A stretch of 64,000 nucleotides of DNA from CAZKAP01 sp964552195 (GCA_964552195.1 CAZKFM010000001.1:186001-250000), one strand, 5' to 3'; shown: positions 9,119 through 18,224, counted from the stretch's first letter. A program made the numbers and translations. Notes: generated by a model from the sequence alone, not told the origin.

Positions 9119-10770
9119 AATTCCAGGCTAACTTCGATGGAGTTCATTACACGTTCTGCCACTTTTTGGGACATCGGGTCGTCCAGCCTCCAGGTCAGAT
9201 GTATCCACTGATAGAATCCGGGTCCTCCAAAGGCGATTATGGCATAACGCCCTTTGACGAAGTCTCCCATATCATCGACCTGAAACTCACCGGATCCGAA
9301 TACCTTGAGACCGGTTACCCCTCCCTCCTGCGTGGTGAATTCTTCCTGCTTGGTTATCAGGTTACGTGACGACCTGCTGGTTTCCATGGTCCGGAAGCGA
9401 TCTTCCAGCACCTGATCCAATGGGGGTTCCTTCTTCAGGTCCCGAAGTATAGCGGATTTCACTTCCACGGTGAAAAGACCCCCGCGGAGATGGTACTGAA
9501 ACTGACTCTGATCGCTGATCAGGGTGTCGGGCTCCTGGGCTATACGTGTCTGGTAGCGCGTCAGTACTTCCGGTGTCTGCACGCTTATGGGAGGAAAACC
9601 GTACGTACTGGAGATCCATTCCTTGGCCTGCAGTGTCTGTCCTTCCATTCGCTGCCTGGGCACCAGCCAACCGAGCTGCCAGACAACTACCAAAAGAATG
9701 ACTGCCAGACCTGTGATGGGAGGGACCCTGTTAAACAGTTGTCTGCGCCTCCTTTCCAAGGTGGCCACTTCGGCATTGATCTGTTCTTCCTCCACATTTT
9801 TTTCCGCCAGCAGCTCGTTGAATGCCTCCTCGATTTCGATGATCAGATCGCGGACTTCTTTCAGGTCGCCCTCGGCCACCGAAGTTTCGGGACGGGACTT
9901 GGCGAATTTTACCAGGTCTGCGCGGTCCAGAACCTTCTTCAGGCGTTCCCGCTGTGCCTCACTGAAGGTAAATACCTCTTCCTCGCTGACTTCGTTTCGA
10001 TACAACTCCAACAGGTCCATGAGCTGGGCGGTCGTCAGTTCGGAAGCCGACAGTCCGATCCGCTCTTCCAGGAAATTCCGAGTGATATCCGTCAGGCGGG
10101 TGTAATATTCCTTGATGCGGTTTTCGAGCAACAAACGCGACTCTCCCAATTCATTAAGTGATATATCGGCCCGCTCGAAAGGACTCAGCTGCTCCCAGTT
10201 ACGCCGGAAGCGCTTCAGCACGGAGGACCTGCTGCGAACCAGGTAGTACCAAAGCAGCACGAAAATAGCGAGCAGTACCAGCAGTAGGTAGGGGAACCAG
10301 CTCCAGAACCCTGGGCTGCTCCGATTTACCTTTTGTATGTCCTTGATGTCGAAAAGCCCTTGCTTGGTGGTGTCCACAGGAACTTCGCGTACCCGAATAC
10401 GGAACGAGTCTGTGTAGTATGGCAACCGGTCCACGGTCACCTGCTGACGGGGGATTAGATACGAACCGCTGTCATAGGCGGAAAGTCCGTAGGTCTTCTT
10501 CAACAGGGCAATACGGTCGGTAAGACTGGTATCGACGGCCGGGGTATCGATGACCTCTAGTGGGAGAAAGGTCTGACCCGTGGGGAAAATGACCCGGCTT
10601 GCCGTGTCGACTTCGACTTCTATGGTCAGGGTTATCTGTTCCCCTATGCGGATGGTATCCCGGTCTATGCCCACCTTCATGGATACCTCCTGGGCAGATA
10701 TCCACCCACAGGCCGGAAGGACCAGTAACAGGCCCCATAGATTCCGTATGACTTGCATCCTCTCCTTCAT
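9115..10770 (-). CDS. BatD-like two-domain membrane protein of the MoxR/Bat operon
   Basis: A 551-residue protein lying between DUF58 and batA. It has a signal peptide, a periplasmic beta domain resembling the first BatD domain (VSMKVGIDRDTIRIGEQITL near residue 30), and a transmembrane helix near residue 160 (WFPYLLLVLLAIFVLLWYY). A long charged helical region comparable to DUF4381-type segments follows (about 175-345). There is a second membrane helix near 350-370 (ITGLAVILLVVVWQLGWLV), then a ~180-residue C-terminal domain of unknown fold. The start at 10770 is 3 bases from the DUF58 stop; a second ATG four codons later is possible. I do not recognise a named family for the full length. 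Confidence 0.75.
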   Translation of the reverse strand: MKERMQVIRNLWGLLLVLPACGWISAQEVSMKVGIDRDTIRIGEQITLTIEVEVDTASRVIFPTGQTFLPLEVIDTPAVDTSLTDRIALLKKTYGLSAYDSGSYLIPRQQVTVDRLPYYTDSFRIRVREVPVDTTKQGLFDIKDIQKVNRSSPGFWSWFPYLLLVLLAIFVLLWYYLVRSRSSVLKRFRRNWEQLSPFERADISLNELGESRLLLENRIKEYYTRLTDITRNFLEERIGLSASELTTAQLMDLLELYRNEVSEEEVFTFSEAQRERLKKVLDRADLVKFAKSRPETSVAEGDLKEVRDLIIEIEEAFNELLAEKNVEEEQINAEVATLERRRRQLFNRVPPITGLAVILLVVVWQLGWLVPRQRMEGQTLQAKEWISSTYGFPPISVQTPEVLTRYQTRIAQEPDTLISDQSQFQYHLRGGLFTVEVKSAILRDLKKEPPLDQVLEDRFRTMETSRSSRNLITKQEEFTTQEGGVTGLKVFGSGEFQVDDMGDFVKGRYAIIAFGGPGFYQWIHLTWRLDDPMSQKVAERVMNSIEVSLEL

Positions 10771-10773
10771 CGG

Positions 10774-11640
10774 TCAGGCCCTGTTTTTGAAATAACCCAA
10801 AAGTGTCTTTACGTAGTTCCGATCCGTTCGGCACTCGATCCTTCCCGCCCCGGAGCGCTGAAAGCTCTTATGGAAGTAATCGGCATGGGACAGGTAGTAC
10901 TGTTCGATTTTCTTTCGCACTTCGCGCGATTGAGTAGGCACGTACTCCACACGTCCGGTCTCGGAATCTTCCATGGCGACCAGTCCTAGGTCGGGGATGT
11001 TCTCTTCCAGCGGATCGGTAAGTCGTATCCCTGTTATGTCGTGTCGATTGGCCAGGATCTGAAGGCGCGATACATAGTCCTTGTCCAGGAAATCCGAGAT
11101 CACAAAGACGATCGACTTCTTTTTCAGCACGTTCGAGGTAAAATACAGGGCTTCGCCGATATCCGTCTTTCGGCTCACCGGACGGAATTCCAGCAACTCC
11201 CGTATAATCCGGAGCACGTGGCTGCGCCCTTTCTTAGGCGGGATATACTGTTCGACCCGGTCCGAGAACATGAGCAGGCCCACTTTATCGTTGTTCAGCA
11301 TGGCGGAAAACGCCAGGGTGGCCGAAATTTCGATCTGCAATTCCTTCTTGAAACGGTCGCCTGAACCAAACATACCCGAACCGCTGACATCGACCAATAA
11401 CAGCAGGGTGAGTTCGCGTTCTTCCTCGAAAACCTTTACATGGGGCTCGTTATAACGCGCGGTAACATTCCAATCGATGCTCCTCACATCGTCCCCATAG
11501 GTGTATTTGCGAACCTCACTGAATGTCATCCCTCGGCCTTTGAACGCAGAATGGTATTCTCCACCGAAGATGTGATCCGACAGTCGCCGGGTCTTAATCT
11601 CGATCTTTCTTACCTTCTTTAAAAGCTCTTTCGTATCCAT
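10774..11640 (-). CDS. DUF58 family protein
   Basis: A 288-residue cytoplasmic DUF58 protein, usual companion of MoxR ATPases. Signature segments are GRGMTFSEVRKYTYGDDVRS around residue 35, IDWNVTARYNEPHVKVFEEE, then a VWA-like core with LLLVDVSGSGMFGSG where a MIDAS-like DxSGS sequence is visible. DUF58 proteins probably serve as substrates or adaptors of MoxR. The gene lies 60 bases downstream of moxR and 3 bases upstream of the BatD-like gene. Family assignment is secure; role is inferred from the MoxR association. Confidence 0.92.
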   Translation of the reverse strand: MDTKELLKKVRKIEIKTRRLSDHIFGGEYHSAFKGRGMTFSEVRKYTYGDDVRSIDWNVTARYNEPHVKVFEEERELTLLLLVDVSGSGMFGSGDRFKKELQIEISATLAFSAMLNNDKVGLLMFSDRVEQYIPPKKGRSHVLRIIRELLEFRPVSRKTDIGEALYFTSNVLKKKSIVFVISDFLDKDYVSRLQILANRHDITGIRLTDPLEENIPDLGLVAMEDSETGRVEYVPTQSREVRKKIEQYYLSHADYFHKSFQRSGAGRIECRTDRNYVKTLLGYFKNRA

Positions 11641-11699
11641 ACGGGTGATGGCTGCGATTGGGGGGTAAATGGTCCGGTCCTTTCAGGGAGCGGACTCAG

Positions 11700-12701
11700 T
11701 TAAGGGACTTCGACTTCGTTAACTACCTGAGATATCAGGTCATCTGAAGTTACGTTTTCGGCCTCAGCCTCGTAGGTGATGCCGATACGGTGCCTCAGTA
11801 CATCGTGCACGACGGCCCTGATGTCCTCGGGGATCACATAACCGCGTCGCTGAATGAATGCATGGCATTTGGCAGCCTTTGCCAGATTAATACTTCCCCT
11901 GGGCGAGGCTCCGAAACTGATCAGGGGTTGCAGTTTCCCGAGATTGTACTTGTCGGGAAAACGAGTGGCGAAAACCAGGTCGAGGATGTATTTTTCGATC
12001 TTCTCGTCCATATACACCCCGTTTACCACTTCCTGGGCACGGAGTATCTGTTCGATTTCCACTACTGGGTTGACCTCCGGCACCTTTCCTGTCATCTGTT
12101 GGCGGATGATAAACTGTTCCTCCTCCATGTTGGGGTAATCGATTACGGCCTTGAGCATGAATCGGTCCATCTGTGCCTCGGGCAGCGGATAGGTTCCTTC
12201 CTGCTCCACGGGGTTTTGTGTTGCCATAACCAGGAAAGGAGCTTCCAGGAAGAAGGATTCATCGCCTATGGTTACCTGCCGTTCCTGCATGGCCTCGAGC
12301 AGGGCGGACTGAACCTTGGCCGGTGCCCGGTTGATCTCATCGGCAAGCACGAAATTGGCAAAAATCGGACCCTTCTTGATGGAGAAATCGTTTTCCTTAA
12401 TGTTGTATATGAGTGTCCCGATCACGTCGGCCGGAAGGAGGTCGGGGGTAAACTGTATCCTGCTGAAGTTACCCTTTACCGCACGGGAAAGTGTATTGAT
12501 GGACAGTGTCTTGGCGAGTCCCGGCACACCTTCCAGCAGTATGTGCCCCTTCCCCAGAAGTCCGATGAGGAGTTTCTGGACCATTTGCTTCTGACCGATG
12601 ATGACTTTACCCATCTCGGCAGTCAGGATGTCTAAAAACTGACTTTCTTCCTTAATCTTCTGATTGATCCGCTCAATGTCAATGGTAGTTTTTTCGTCCA
12701 T
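11700..12701 (-). CDS. moxR: MoxR-type AAA+ ATPase
   Basis: First gene of the MoxR/DUF58/Bat operon. The 333 residues form a MoxR AAA+ ATPase: Walker A LLEGVPGLAKT near residue 77, Walker B VLADEINRAPAKVQSALLEA near 138, sensor motif MATQNPVEQEGTYPLPEAQ, and a C-terminal lid with SPRGSINLAKAAK. These ATPases act as chaperone-like remodellers of VWA partners. The ATG at 12701 is followed upstream by a 318-base divergent spacer carrying the operon promoter. Every downstream gene as far as pheS is in the same direction. Confidence 0.94.
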   Translation of the reverse strand: MDEKTTIDIERINQKIKEESQFLDILTAEMGKVIIGQKQMVQKLLIGLLGKGHILLEGVPGLAKTLSINTLSRAVKGNFSRIQFTPDLLPADVIGTLIYNIKENDFSIKKGPIFANFVLADEINRAPAKVQSALLEAMQERQVTIGDESFFLEAPFLVMATQNPVEQEGTYPLPEAQMDRFMLKAVIDYPNMEEEQFIIRQQMTGKVPEVNPVVEIEQILRAQEVVNGVYMDEKIEKYILDLVFATRFPDKYNLGKLQPLISFGASPRGSINLAKAAKCHAFIQRRGYVIPEDIRAVVHDVLRHRIGITYEAEAENVTSDDLISQVVNEVEVP

Positions 12702-13019
12702 AAGCTACTGCACTATTCCTTTTCGATAGCCCGGTTGCACATGGCTGCTCTTAGAAGCGGCTTCACAACGGGCTTAACTATTTGATTTTCAAAGGCCCGT
12801 TGGCGGAAAGTATGCGACCTGTAAGAGGTTCGCCCTTCGCTATGAAAGAAGGCCGGCTCTTCCGCCGCACGCCAGTCTTTACGCGGGTTTAACGTACCAA
12901 GTTTAACGGACGCAAAATGAAGATTAATATTAAAATGCGTTGTTAATCTTAGGTTAAATGTATTTTCGGGCTTAGGAAATTGGCAAGGCTTTAAGTTTGT
13001 ATTTTCATATTTTCACTTT
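12702..13019. promoter_or_regulatory. Divergent spacer between moxR and the aldo/keto reductase
   Basis: 318 bases with no coding sequence. The right part is AT-rich and carries a plus-strand -7 box TAAGTTTG at 12992-12999, matching the Bacteroidota consensus TAnnTTTG and about 20 bases before the reductase ATG. No clean -33 TTG sits at the right distance. On the minus strand the moxR operon must also start here; TAAACTTG, read on the minus strand at about 12897-12904, is one mismatch from consensus. No terminator or RNA structure stood out. Confidence 0.5.
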
Positions 13020-13895
13020 ATGCCGGATGCGATGAAATTTTCCCGCCTGATAGCGGGTTGCATGACCTGGGGAATCTGGGGCAAGGACATGAACCCTGTA
13101 CAGGCGACAGCGTACCTCGCGGAGCTGGTCGAGATCGGAGTCCACACCTTCGATCATGCCGACATTTACGGAGATTATACTACTGAGACCCTTTTTGGAC
13201 AGGCGCTTGTACAATCGGGGGTAAAACGGGAATCCATACAGCTCATCAGCAAATGCGGGATACAGATTGCAAAGACCCGGGATAACCGGGTTAAGCATTA
13301 TCAGTACGACCGGAAGTATATCGTAGAATCTGCTCATCGTTCCCTGCGGGAACTGAGATCCGATTATCTGGACCTGTTTCTGCTCCACCGCCCCAGCCCG
13401 CTAATGGAGGCAGAGGAGGTAGCCGAGGCGGTCCATGAGCTGAAGGATACGGGTAAGGTGCTCCATTTCGGGGTATCCAACTTTTCACCAAGCCAGATCG
13501 CTTTATTGGAAACGGCGGTGAAGGTCGAAGCGAATCAGTTCGAGTTTTCCCTGAGCCAGACGGAACCGTTTTACAATGGTGTACTTGACGATTGTCAGAG
13601 CTCCGGGAGGCTTCCCATGGCCTGGAGCCCTCTTGGCGCCATGCTCAAGAAATCCCGGGAGGATAGAGAGGAGCGCATTTGGAAGGCCATGCAACCACTT
13701 CAATCAAAGTATGGAACCGACGAGGCCGGACTGGCCATTATGTGGCTGAAACGACATCCTGCCGGAGTGCTCCCCGTAGTGGGGACCACTCAGTTGGAAC
13801 GCATGCGTTCCATGTTTAAGGCCAGTGGGTCAGCTATGGAATCACAGGACTGGTTTGCGCTTTGGGAAGCCCATATCGGTAGGAGGGTGCCATAA
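13020..13895 (+). CDS. Aldo/keto reductase
   Basis: A 291-residue NADPH-dependent oxidoreductase of the aldo/keto reductase superfamily, YdhF-like. Visible are FDHADIYGDY (catalytic Asp and Tyr region), the conserved Lys in LISKCGIQ, the FLLHRPSP segment supplying the active-site His, HFGVSNFSPSQI, and the cofactor-binding VLPVVGTTQLERM near the C-terminus. Substrate is unknown. It opens a three-gene plus-strand operon with an SDR 12 bases downstream and an AlbA_2 protein after that. A start four codons later (MKFSRLIAGC) would also fit. Confidence 0.9.
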   Translation: MPDAMKFSRLIAGCMTWGIWGKDMNPVQATAYLAELVEIGVHTFDHADIYGDYTTETLFGQALVQSGVKRESIQLISKCGIQIAKTRDNRVKHYQYDRKYIVESAHRSLRELRSDYLDLFLLHRPSPLMEAEEVAEAVHELKDTGKVLHFGVSNFSPSQIALLETAVKVEANQFEFSLSQTEPFYNGVLDDCQSSGRLPMAWSPLGAMLKKSREDREERIWKAMQPLQSKYGTDEAGLAIMWLKRHPAGVLPVVGTTQLERMRSMFKASGSAMESQDWFALWEAHIGRRVP

Positions 13896-13907
13896 AAAGG
13901 AAAGACT

Positions 13908-14660
13908 ATGAAGAAGACGGTTTGCATCACAGGCAGTACCAGCGGCATCGGTCGCGCTACGGCAGAGCTTCTTGCCGACAGAGGATATCGACTGATCCTA
14001 TGCGGCCGAAGAGAGGAGCGGCTCCGGGAACTCGAACAGGAGTTGGGATCTAAGACAAAAGTGTTTACGCTCGCTTTTGACGTTCGGGACTCGGAATCCG
14101 TAGCCCATTCCCTGATGGGCATACCGGGAGGCTTCCGCCCCGTAGACATACTGATCAACAATGCGGGCAATGCCCACGGCCTGGATACGATTGACAAAGG
14201 AAACCTGGAGGATTGGGACGCCATGATCGATGGAAACGTCAAGGGTCTGCTTTATGTAACCCGGGCTTTGATTGAAGATCTCAAGCGATCGCCTTCAGGC
14301 CAGATTATCAACCTAGGTTCTATTGCCGGTAAAGAAGTATATCCCAGGGGAAATGTGTATTGCGCAAGTAAATTTGCCGTGGATGCGCTGACACAGGGGA
14401 TGCGCATAGACCTGAATGAAGCCGGCATACGTGTCGGCGCCATCAATCCGGGCATGGTACACACCGAATTCAGTGAGGTGCGGTTTAAGGGGGATAAAGA
14501 GAGGGCAGGGCAGGCGTATGCCTCGTTTGAGCCCTTGTTGGCCAAGGATATAGCCGAAATCATCGAGTTTGCGATAAGCCGGCCACCGCATGTCAACATA
14601 GCCGATCTCATGGTCTTACCCACGGCCCAGGCCAATTCGACCACCATACTGCGGAAATGA
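13908..14660 (+). CDS. Short-chain dehydrogenase/reductase (YdfG-like)
   Basis: A 250-residue classical SDR. The Rossmann glycine motif TGSTSGIGRAT is at residue ~7, followed by LCGRREERL (NADP-type basic residues), the LINNAGNAHG motif, Ser in INLGSIAGKE, and the catalytic YCASK. The C-terminal segment INPGMVHTEFSEVRF is typical of YdfG-type enzymes that oxidise 3-hydroxy acids such as serine or 3-hydroxypropionate. That substrate is only suggested by similarity. The stop overlaps the start of the next gene by four bases (ATGA). Confidence 0.93.
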   Translation: MKKTVCITGSTSGIGRATAELLADRGYRLILCGRREERLRELEQELGSKTKVFTLAFDVRDSESVAHSLMGIPGGFRPVDILINNAGNAHGLDTIDKGNLEDWDAMIDGNVKGLLYVTRALIEDLKRSPSGQIINLGSIAGKEVYPRGNVYCASKFAVDALTQGMRIDLNEAGIRVGAINPGMVHTEFSEVRFKGDKERAGQAYASFEPLLAKDIAEIIEFAISRPPHVNIADLMVLPTAQANSTTILRK

Positions 14661-15793
14661 TTAACAAGCGCTTGCTCATCAAGAACCTGCTCGCCCACAA
14701 TGATGAGAACAGTTTCTACGACAAGAAGCGCTTCATCTCCCTGGGGACCAAAGAAGGCAAGGCGAAATTTGTCAAACACATCTGTGCCCTGGCCAACAGC
14801 AATCCCGACAATAATTCATACATCGTCGTCGGAGTAGAAGACGAACACAACAAGATCGTCGGTGTGGATTTCTTCGACGACAGCAAGATTCAGAACCTGG
14901 TGAATGCCTATCTGGACCCGGCACCTGTAGTAGCCTACGAGAACATACAGTGGCCCAGCCTGCCCGAGGGTAAAGTAGTCGGACTGGTAACCATACGCTC
15001 CTCCGGTAAGGTGTGTTCGTTGCGAAAGAACATCTGGAAGTACTACGGTGGGATGGTATTCTTCCGCGAGGGCAGTATTAGTTATCCCAAGGCGTTCGAT
15101 ATTAAGTTGGAGGACAGGAACTCGGAGACGGTTCGCAATATTGAGATGAATGCCCGAAACAACATCAAGCAGACCCTGGACGGAGTGATGGATTTTATCG
15201 TACACCGGCATGCCAATCTGACGACGAATTACCGGGTATTCAAAGAACAGCACGTGGTCTGCTGGGCCGGGAACCTGATCCGCGCCAACGGCAAGGAGTA
15301 CTACACCCGTGCCGACATCGAGCTGGTAAACGAGCAGCGTAAGCTTTTTTATTCCGCCCTGGATCAGATCGAGATTATCGTGGACGACCACCGGTTTACC
15401 ATAGTGGAATACGTGAGAATTGGCCTGGCCGGTAATCAGAGGTACTACCCGCTCGAGCGAGTCGATCTGAGATTTTACGAGAACGGTTCGTACAAGATGC
15501 AGTCAGAGTTGCTGTTTGAGAAGCCTCAATTCAATCGCCGCCAGCTGCATCACCTGTACAATACCAACAACGAGTTGTTGAAGAGGCTCAGCAGGGGACA
15601 GATACTCAGTCCTATGGAATTTGAGGACCTGCAACAGCTGCCTCATACCTACCTGATTTGTTACCTCAACGGATTCGAGGAGGCCCGGGAACGCATGGAG
15701 GAATCACGGGAACTGCTGAAGAGGACGGATAAGGTTACCTATCAATCGCTTAAGGAATCGCTCCGCATCATACGCAAAGTGCGCTACAATTAG
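14657..15793 (+). CDS. AlbA_2 (Schlafen-like) domain protein
   Basis: A 378-residue protein whose first ~140 residues form an AlbA_2 domain as found in Schlafen-related bacterial proteins. Markers are SFYDKKRFISLGTKEGKAKF, VKHICALANSNPDNNSYIVV, and GVEDEHNKIVGVDFFDDSKI. The AlbA_2 fold is associated with nucleic-acid binding. The remaining ~230 residues are helical and unrecognised. It is translationally coupled to the SDR through an ATGA overlap. Co-occurrence with two oxidoreductases does not reveal its job. The family is usually annotated as ATP-binding, but I see no ATPase motif here. Confidence 0.72.
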   Translation: MINKRLLIKNLLAHNDENSFYDKKRFISLGTKEGKAKFVKHICALANSNPDNNSYIVVGVEDEHNKIVGVDFFDDSKIQNLVNAYLDPAPVVAYENIQWPSLPEGKVVGLVTIRSSGKVCSLRKNIWKYYGGMVFFREGSISYPKAFDIKLEDRNSETVRNIEMNARNNIKQTLDGVMDFIVHRHANLTTNYRVFKEQHVVCWAGNLIRANGKEYYTRADIELVNEQRKLFYSALDQIEIIVDDHRFTIVEYVRIGLAGNQRYYPLERVDLRFYENGSYKMQSELLFEKPQFNRRQLHHLYNTNNELLKRLSRGQILSPMEFEDLQQLPHTYLICYLNGFEEARERMEESRELLKRTDKVTYQSLKESLRIIRKVRYN

Positions 15794-15798
15794 ATTGT

Positions 15799-16749
15799 TC
15801 AGAGGTCCAGTTCTTCCCGGCTGGGCAGGGCATCGATGGCACCGAACTGAGTCGTGGTCAGTGCTCCTGACTTGTTGGCCCTCTTCACCATTTTGATCAG
15901 ATCCTGATCATCCTTCAGTATGGAGAATGGGTCTTCCAGGCAAGCGATCTGATACAACATGCAGCCGATAAAAGCGTCCCCCGCACCCGTGGTATCTACC
16001 GGGGTCACCTTATGGCTCCTCACCAGCTTCTTCTTTCCGTTGAAGCTGACCAGGGATCCTTCTTTGCCCAGGGTGACCATTACAATTCCCGCTCCCATCT
16101 GGTGAAAGGTATCGCAGGCTGATTCTATCCGATCGGTACCGGAAATCAAAAGGGCTTCGGATTCACTGAATTTACACAGGTGAGCCCTTTCCACGTAAGG
16201 CAGGCATTTGCGAATGAAATCCTCTGTATTTCCCTTCCAGAGGTCCTCGCGGTAATTGGGGTCAAAACTGATAAAGGCGTTACGTGCAATGGCGTCGAAG
16301 AAATAATGATTGTACGTTTCCTCCAATGCTCCTCCCAGATGACAGGTAGCTGCACCGAAGTGTACCAGGCTGCCCGGAAAATGAAGCTGCACTCCTTTGT
16401 CGTATTTGAGCTCTTTATCCGCACCTCTGCTAAAAACGAAATCCCTTTCTCCATTCCGGGAGATGGAAACAAAGGCCAGGGTGGTAAAGACCTTGCTCCT
16501 CTGGGACAGTGAAATATCGACGTCCCGTTCTTCGAGGGTTCTGAGCAGAAAGGTGCCGAGAGGGTCCTTACCCACCGAACCGATAAAACTGCTGCGTCCC
16601 CCAAGCCTGGCAATCGCACAGGCAACGTTTGCGGGTGCACCCCCGGCCTTCTTGGTGAATTCACGGGCACGGGAAAGGTCTGACCCCTGGTTTTCGGCTA
16701 CGAAATCGATGAGGAGTTCACCTATACAAAACACACGATGTATCTTCAT
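15799..16749 (-). CDS. PfkB family carbohydrate kinase (fructokinase-like)
   Basis: A 316-residue cytoplasmic ribokinase/PfkB-type sugar kinase. It shows the N-terminal signature region KKAGGAPANVACAIARLGG, a middle SFDPNYREDLWKG, and the C-terminal DTTGAGDAFIGCMLYQ with the catalytic Asp and anion hole. The sequence type is nearest to fructokinases. The ATG at 16749 (MKIHRVFCIGELLIDF) was chosen because the frame upstream runs into the divergent phosphatase promoter region and lacks family similarity. Convergent with the AlbA_2 gene, 5 bases apart. Confidence 0.9.
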   Translation of the reverse strand: MKIHRVFCIGELLIDFVAENQGSDLSRAREFTKKAGGAPANVACAIARLGGRSSFIGSVGKDPLGTFLLRTLEERDVDISLSQRSKVFTTLAFVSISRNGERDFVFSRGADKELKYDKGVQLHFPGSLVHFGAATCHLGGALEETYNHYFFDAIARNAFISFDPNYREDLWKGNTEDFIRKCLPYVERAHLCKFSESEALLISGTDRIESACDTFHQMGAGIVMVTLGKEGSLVSFNGKKKLVRSHKVTPVDTTGAGDAFIGCMLYQIACLEDPFSILKDDQDLIKMVKRANKSGALTTTQFGAIDALPSREELDL

Positions 16750-16870
16750 ACGGTATTGAGTGGCTGTTCCGACATGGTTAGAGAACCTAGGCAGAACACT
16801 ATTTAAAGGTATGACTAAAAAAGCAGAATCATTATTTAGTTGTATCATTGTCCTGCCCAAAAGACGTACT

Positions 16871-17602
16871 ATGCGCACCCTGGTTATAGGAGACATTCAC
16901 GGTGGGCTGAAGGCCCTGGAGCAATTACTGCAAAGGGCAGGAGTGAGCCCCGATGATCATCTGATATTTCTGGGAGACTTCGTGGACGGTTGGAGCGATG
17001 CTTACGAAACGGTAGAGTTTCTTATGGATCTGGAAAATCGTCAGAGGACCACCTTTATCAAAGGAAACCACGATGAACTTGCCCGCGACTGGATGCTGAG
17101 TCGTGAGGCCCATGATAACTGGATACAGCACGGTGGTGGAGTAACCATGGAGTCCTACCTTAAGGCAGGAGAGGAGAACTGGCAGCGGCACATTGAGTGG
17201 CTCGGAAAGCTCAGGCCCTATTATCTGGACGACAGCAACCGTCTATACTTACACGCGGGCTTTACCAACCTCAGGGGAATCGAGCACGAGTATTTCGAGA
17301 AAATGTTTTACTGGGACCGCACCCTCTGGGAGGTGGCCAATGCCGTAGATGGTTCACTTTCACCGGAAGACGACAACTACCCCAAAAGACTGCTGAATTA
17401 CGATCAGATATTCATAGGCCATACCCCATTGTCCAAGGTCAAACGGGTGCCACCGCGCAAAGCAGCCAATGTCTGGAACGTGGATACCGGTGCTGCATTT
17501 AAGGGCAGCCTGACTATGCTGGATGTAAACAGCGAAGAGTTTTGGCAGAGCGATCCGGTCGAAGGCTTCTATCCCGGTGAATTCGGGCGTAATCCGAAAT
17601 AA
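16871..17602 (+). CDS. Serine/threonine-type metallophosphatase (calcineurin-like)
   Basis: A 243-residue metallophosphoesterase of the PrpE/ApaH-like PPP group. All the metal-binding signatures are visible: GDIHGG at the N-terminus, GDFVDGW, KGNHDELARD, and later LHAGF and FIGHTPLSK. It may dephosphorylate proteins or dinucleotide polyphosphates; the substrate cannot be read. ATG 16871 (MRTLVIGDIHGG) was chosen because the frame upstream overlaps the divergent kinase promoter. The gene is single and convergent with the helix-hairpin-helix gene, one base apart. Confidence 0.9.
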   Translation: MRTLVIGDIHGGLKALEQLLQRAGVSPDDHLIFLGDFVDGWSDAYETVEFLMDLENRQRTTFIKGNHDELARDWMLSREAHDNWIQHGGGVTMESYLKAGEENWQRHIEWLGKLRPYYLDDSNRLYLHAGFTNLRGIEHEYFEKMFYWDRTLWEVANAVDGSLSPEDDNYPKRLLNYDQIFIGHTPLSKVKRVPPRKAANVWNVDTGAAFKGSLTMLDVNSEEFWQSDPVEGFYPGEFGRNPK

Positions 17603-17603
17603 A

Positions 17604-18224
17604 CTAGGTCGGATCGGGCGCTTTAGGTTTGCCGTTTTTATGGGACTCCTGCCAGTTGGCAAGCTCTTCCCACCTCCCTTCGCAGGCCATACGGGCCTGA
17701 GCGGGCCAGGTTTCCGGATTATGCATACGGAAGCGGTCTCCTCCTTTCAATAGCAAGTCCCGGCATTTTTCGGTACTGCACTGTGCCAGTTTCTTCCAGG
17801 AGTCTATGCCCGCACTTCTGAAGAGTTCTTCGATTTTGGGTCCTATGCCCTCAATAATCTTCAGGTCATTGTCGCGTATGCGTTTGCCGTACTGACGTTG
17901 AGCGAAGTCGCTGTCAAAGGGAACCGCCATGATCTTCTGCGGTTCCGTCTGCAGAGGACTTTCTGAAGATGTGGGCTCGGGATCCGAATTCCACTTCCCC
18001 ATACGGAACAGTTCTTCTTCGAGTTCCTTGGCCTGCAAGCGATAGAGGTCGGCATCCTGCCTCAGGTGAAAGTTTTCCTTTTTCAGCCTCTTGTACTTGT
18101 CCGGGTCTATACCCTTGTCGGGCTTATGCAGGGGACGGTTCCCGCGGCCCCAGTAAAAACCGAACAAGGTGCCCAGTGCGCCTGTGGCGAGTAAAAGAGG
18201 CCAGAACCAGAGAAAATCATTCAT
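17604..18224 (-). CDS. Membrane-anchored helix-hairpin-helix domain protein
   Basis: A 206-residue protein with one N-terminal membrane helix (FLWFWPLLLATGALGTLFGF), a charged coiled-coil segment (residues ~35-70), a linker, and a C-terminal helix-hairpin-helix domain: DLKIIEGIGPKIEELFRSAG, then WKKLAQCSTEKCRDLL and MHNPETWPAQARMACEGRWE. The same domain is attached to the ribosomal protein L21 C-terminus in some Bacteroidota. It suggests nucleic-acid binding at the membrane (inference). ATG 18224 fits the membrane helix start and a -7 box TAGTTTTG lies at 18291-18298 on the minus strand. Confidence 0.75.
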   Translation of the reverse strand: MNDFLWFWPLLLATGALGTLFGFYWGRGNRPLHKPDKGIDPDKYKRLKKENFHLRQDADLYRLQAKELEEELFRMGKWNSDPEPTSSESPLQTEPQKIMAVPFDSDFAQRQYGKRIRDNDLKIIEGIGPKIEELFRSAGIDSWKKLAQCSTEKCRDLLLKGGDRFRMHNPETWPAQARMACEGRWEELANWQESHKNGKPKAPDPT

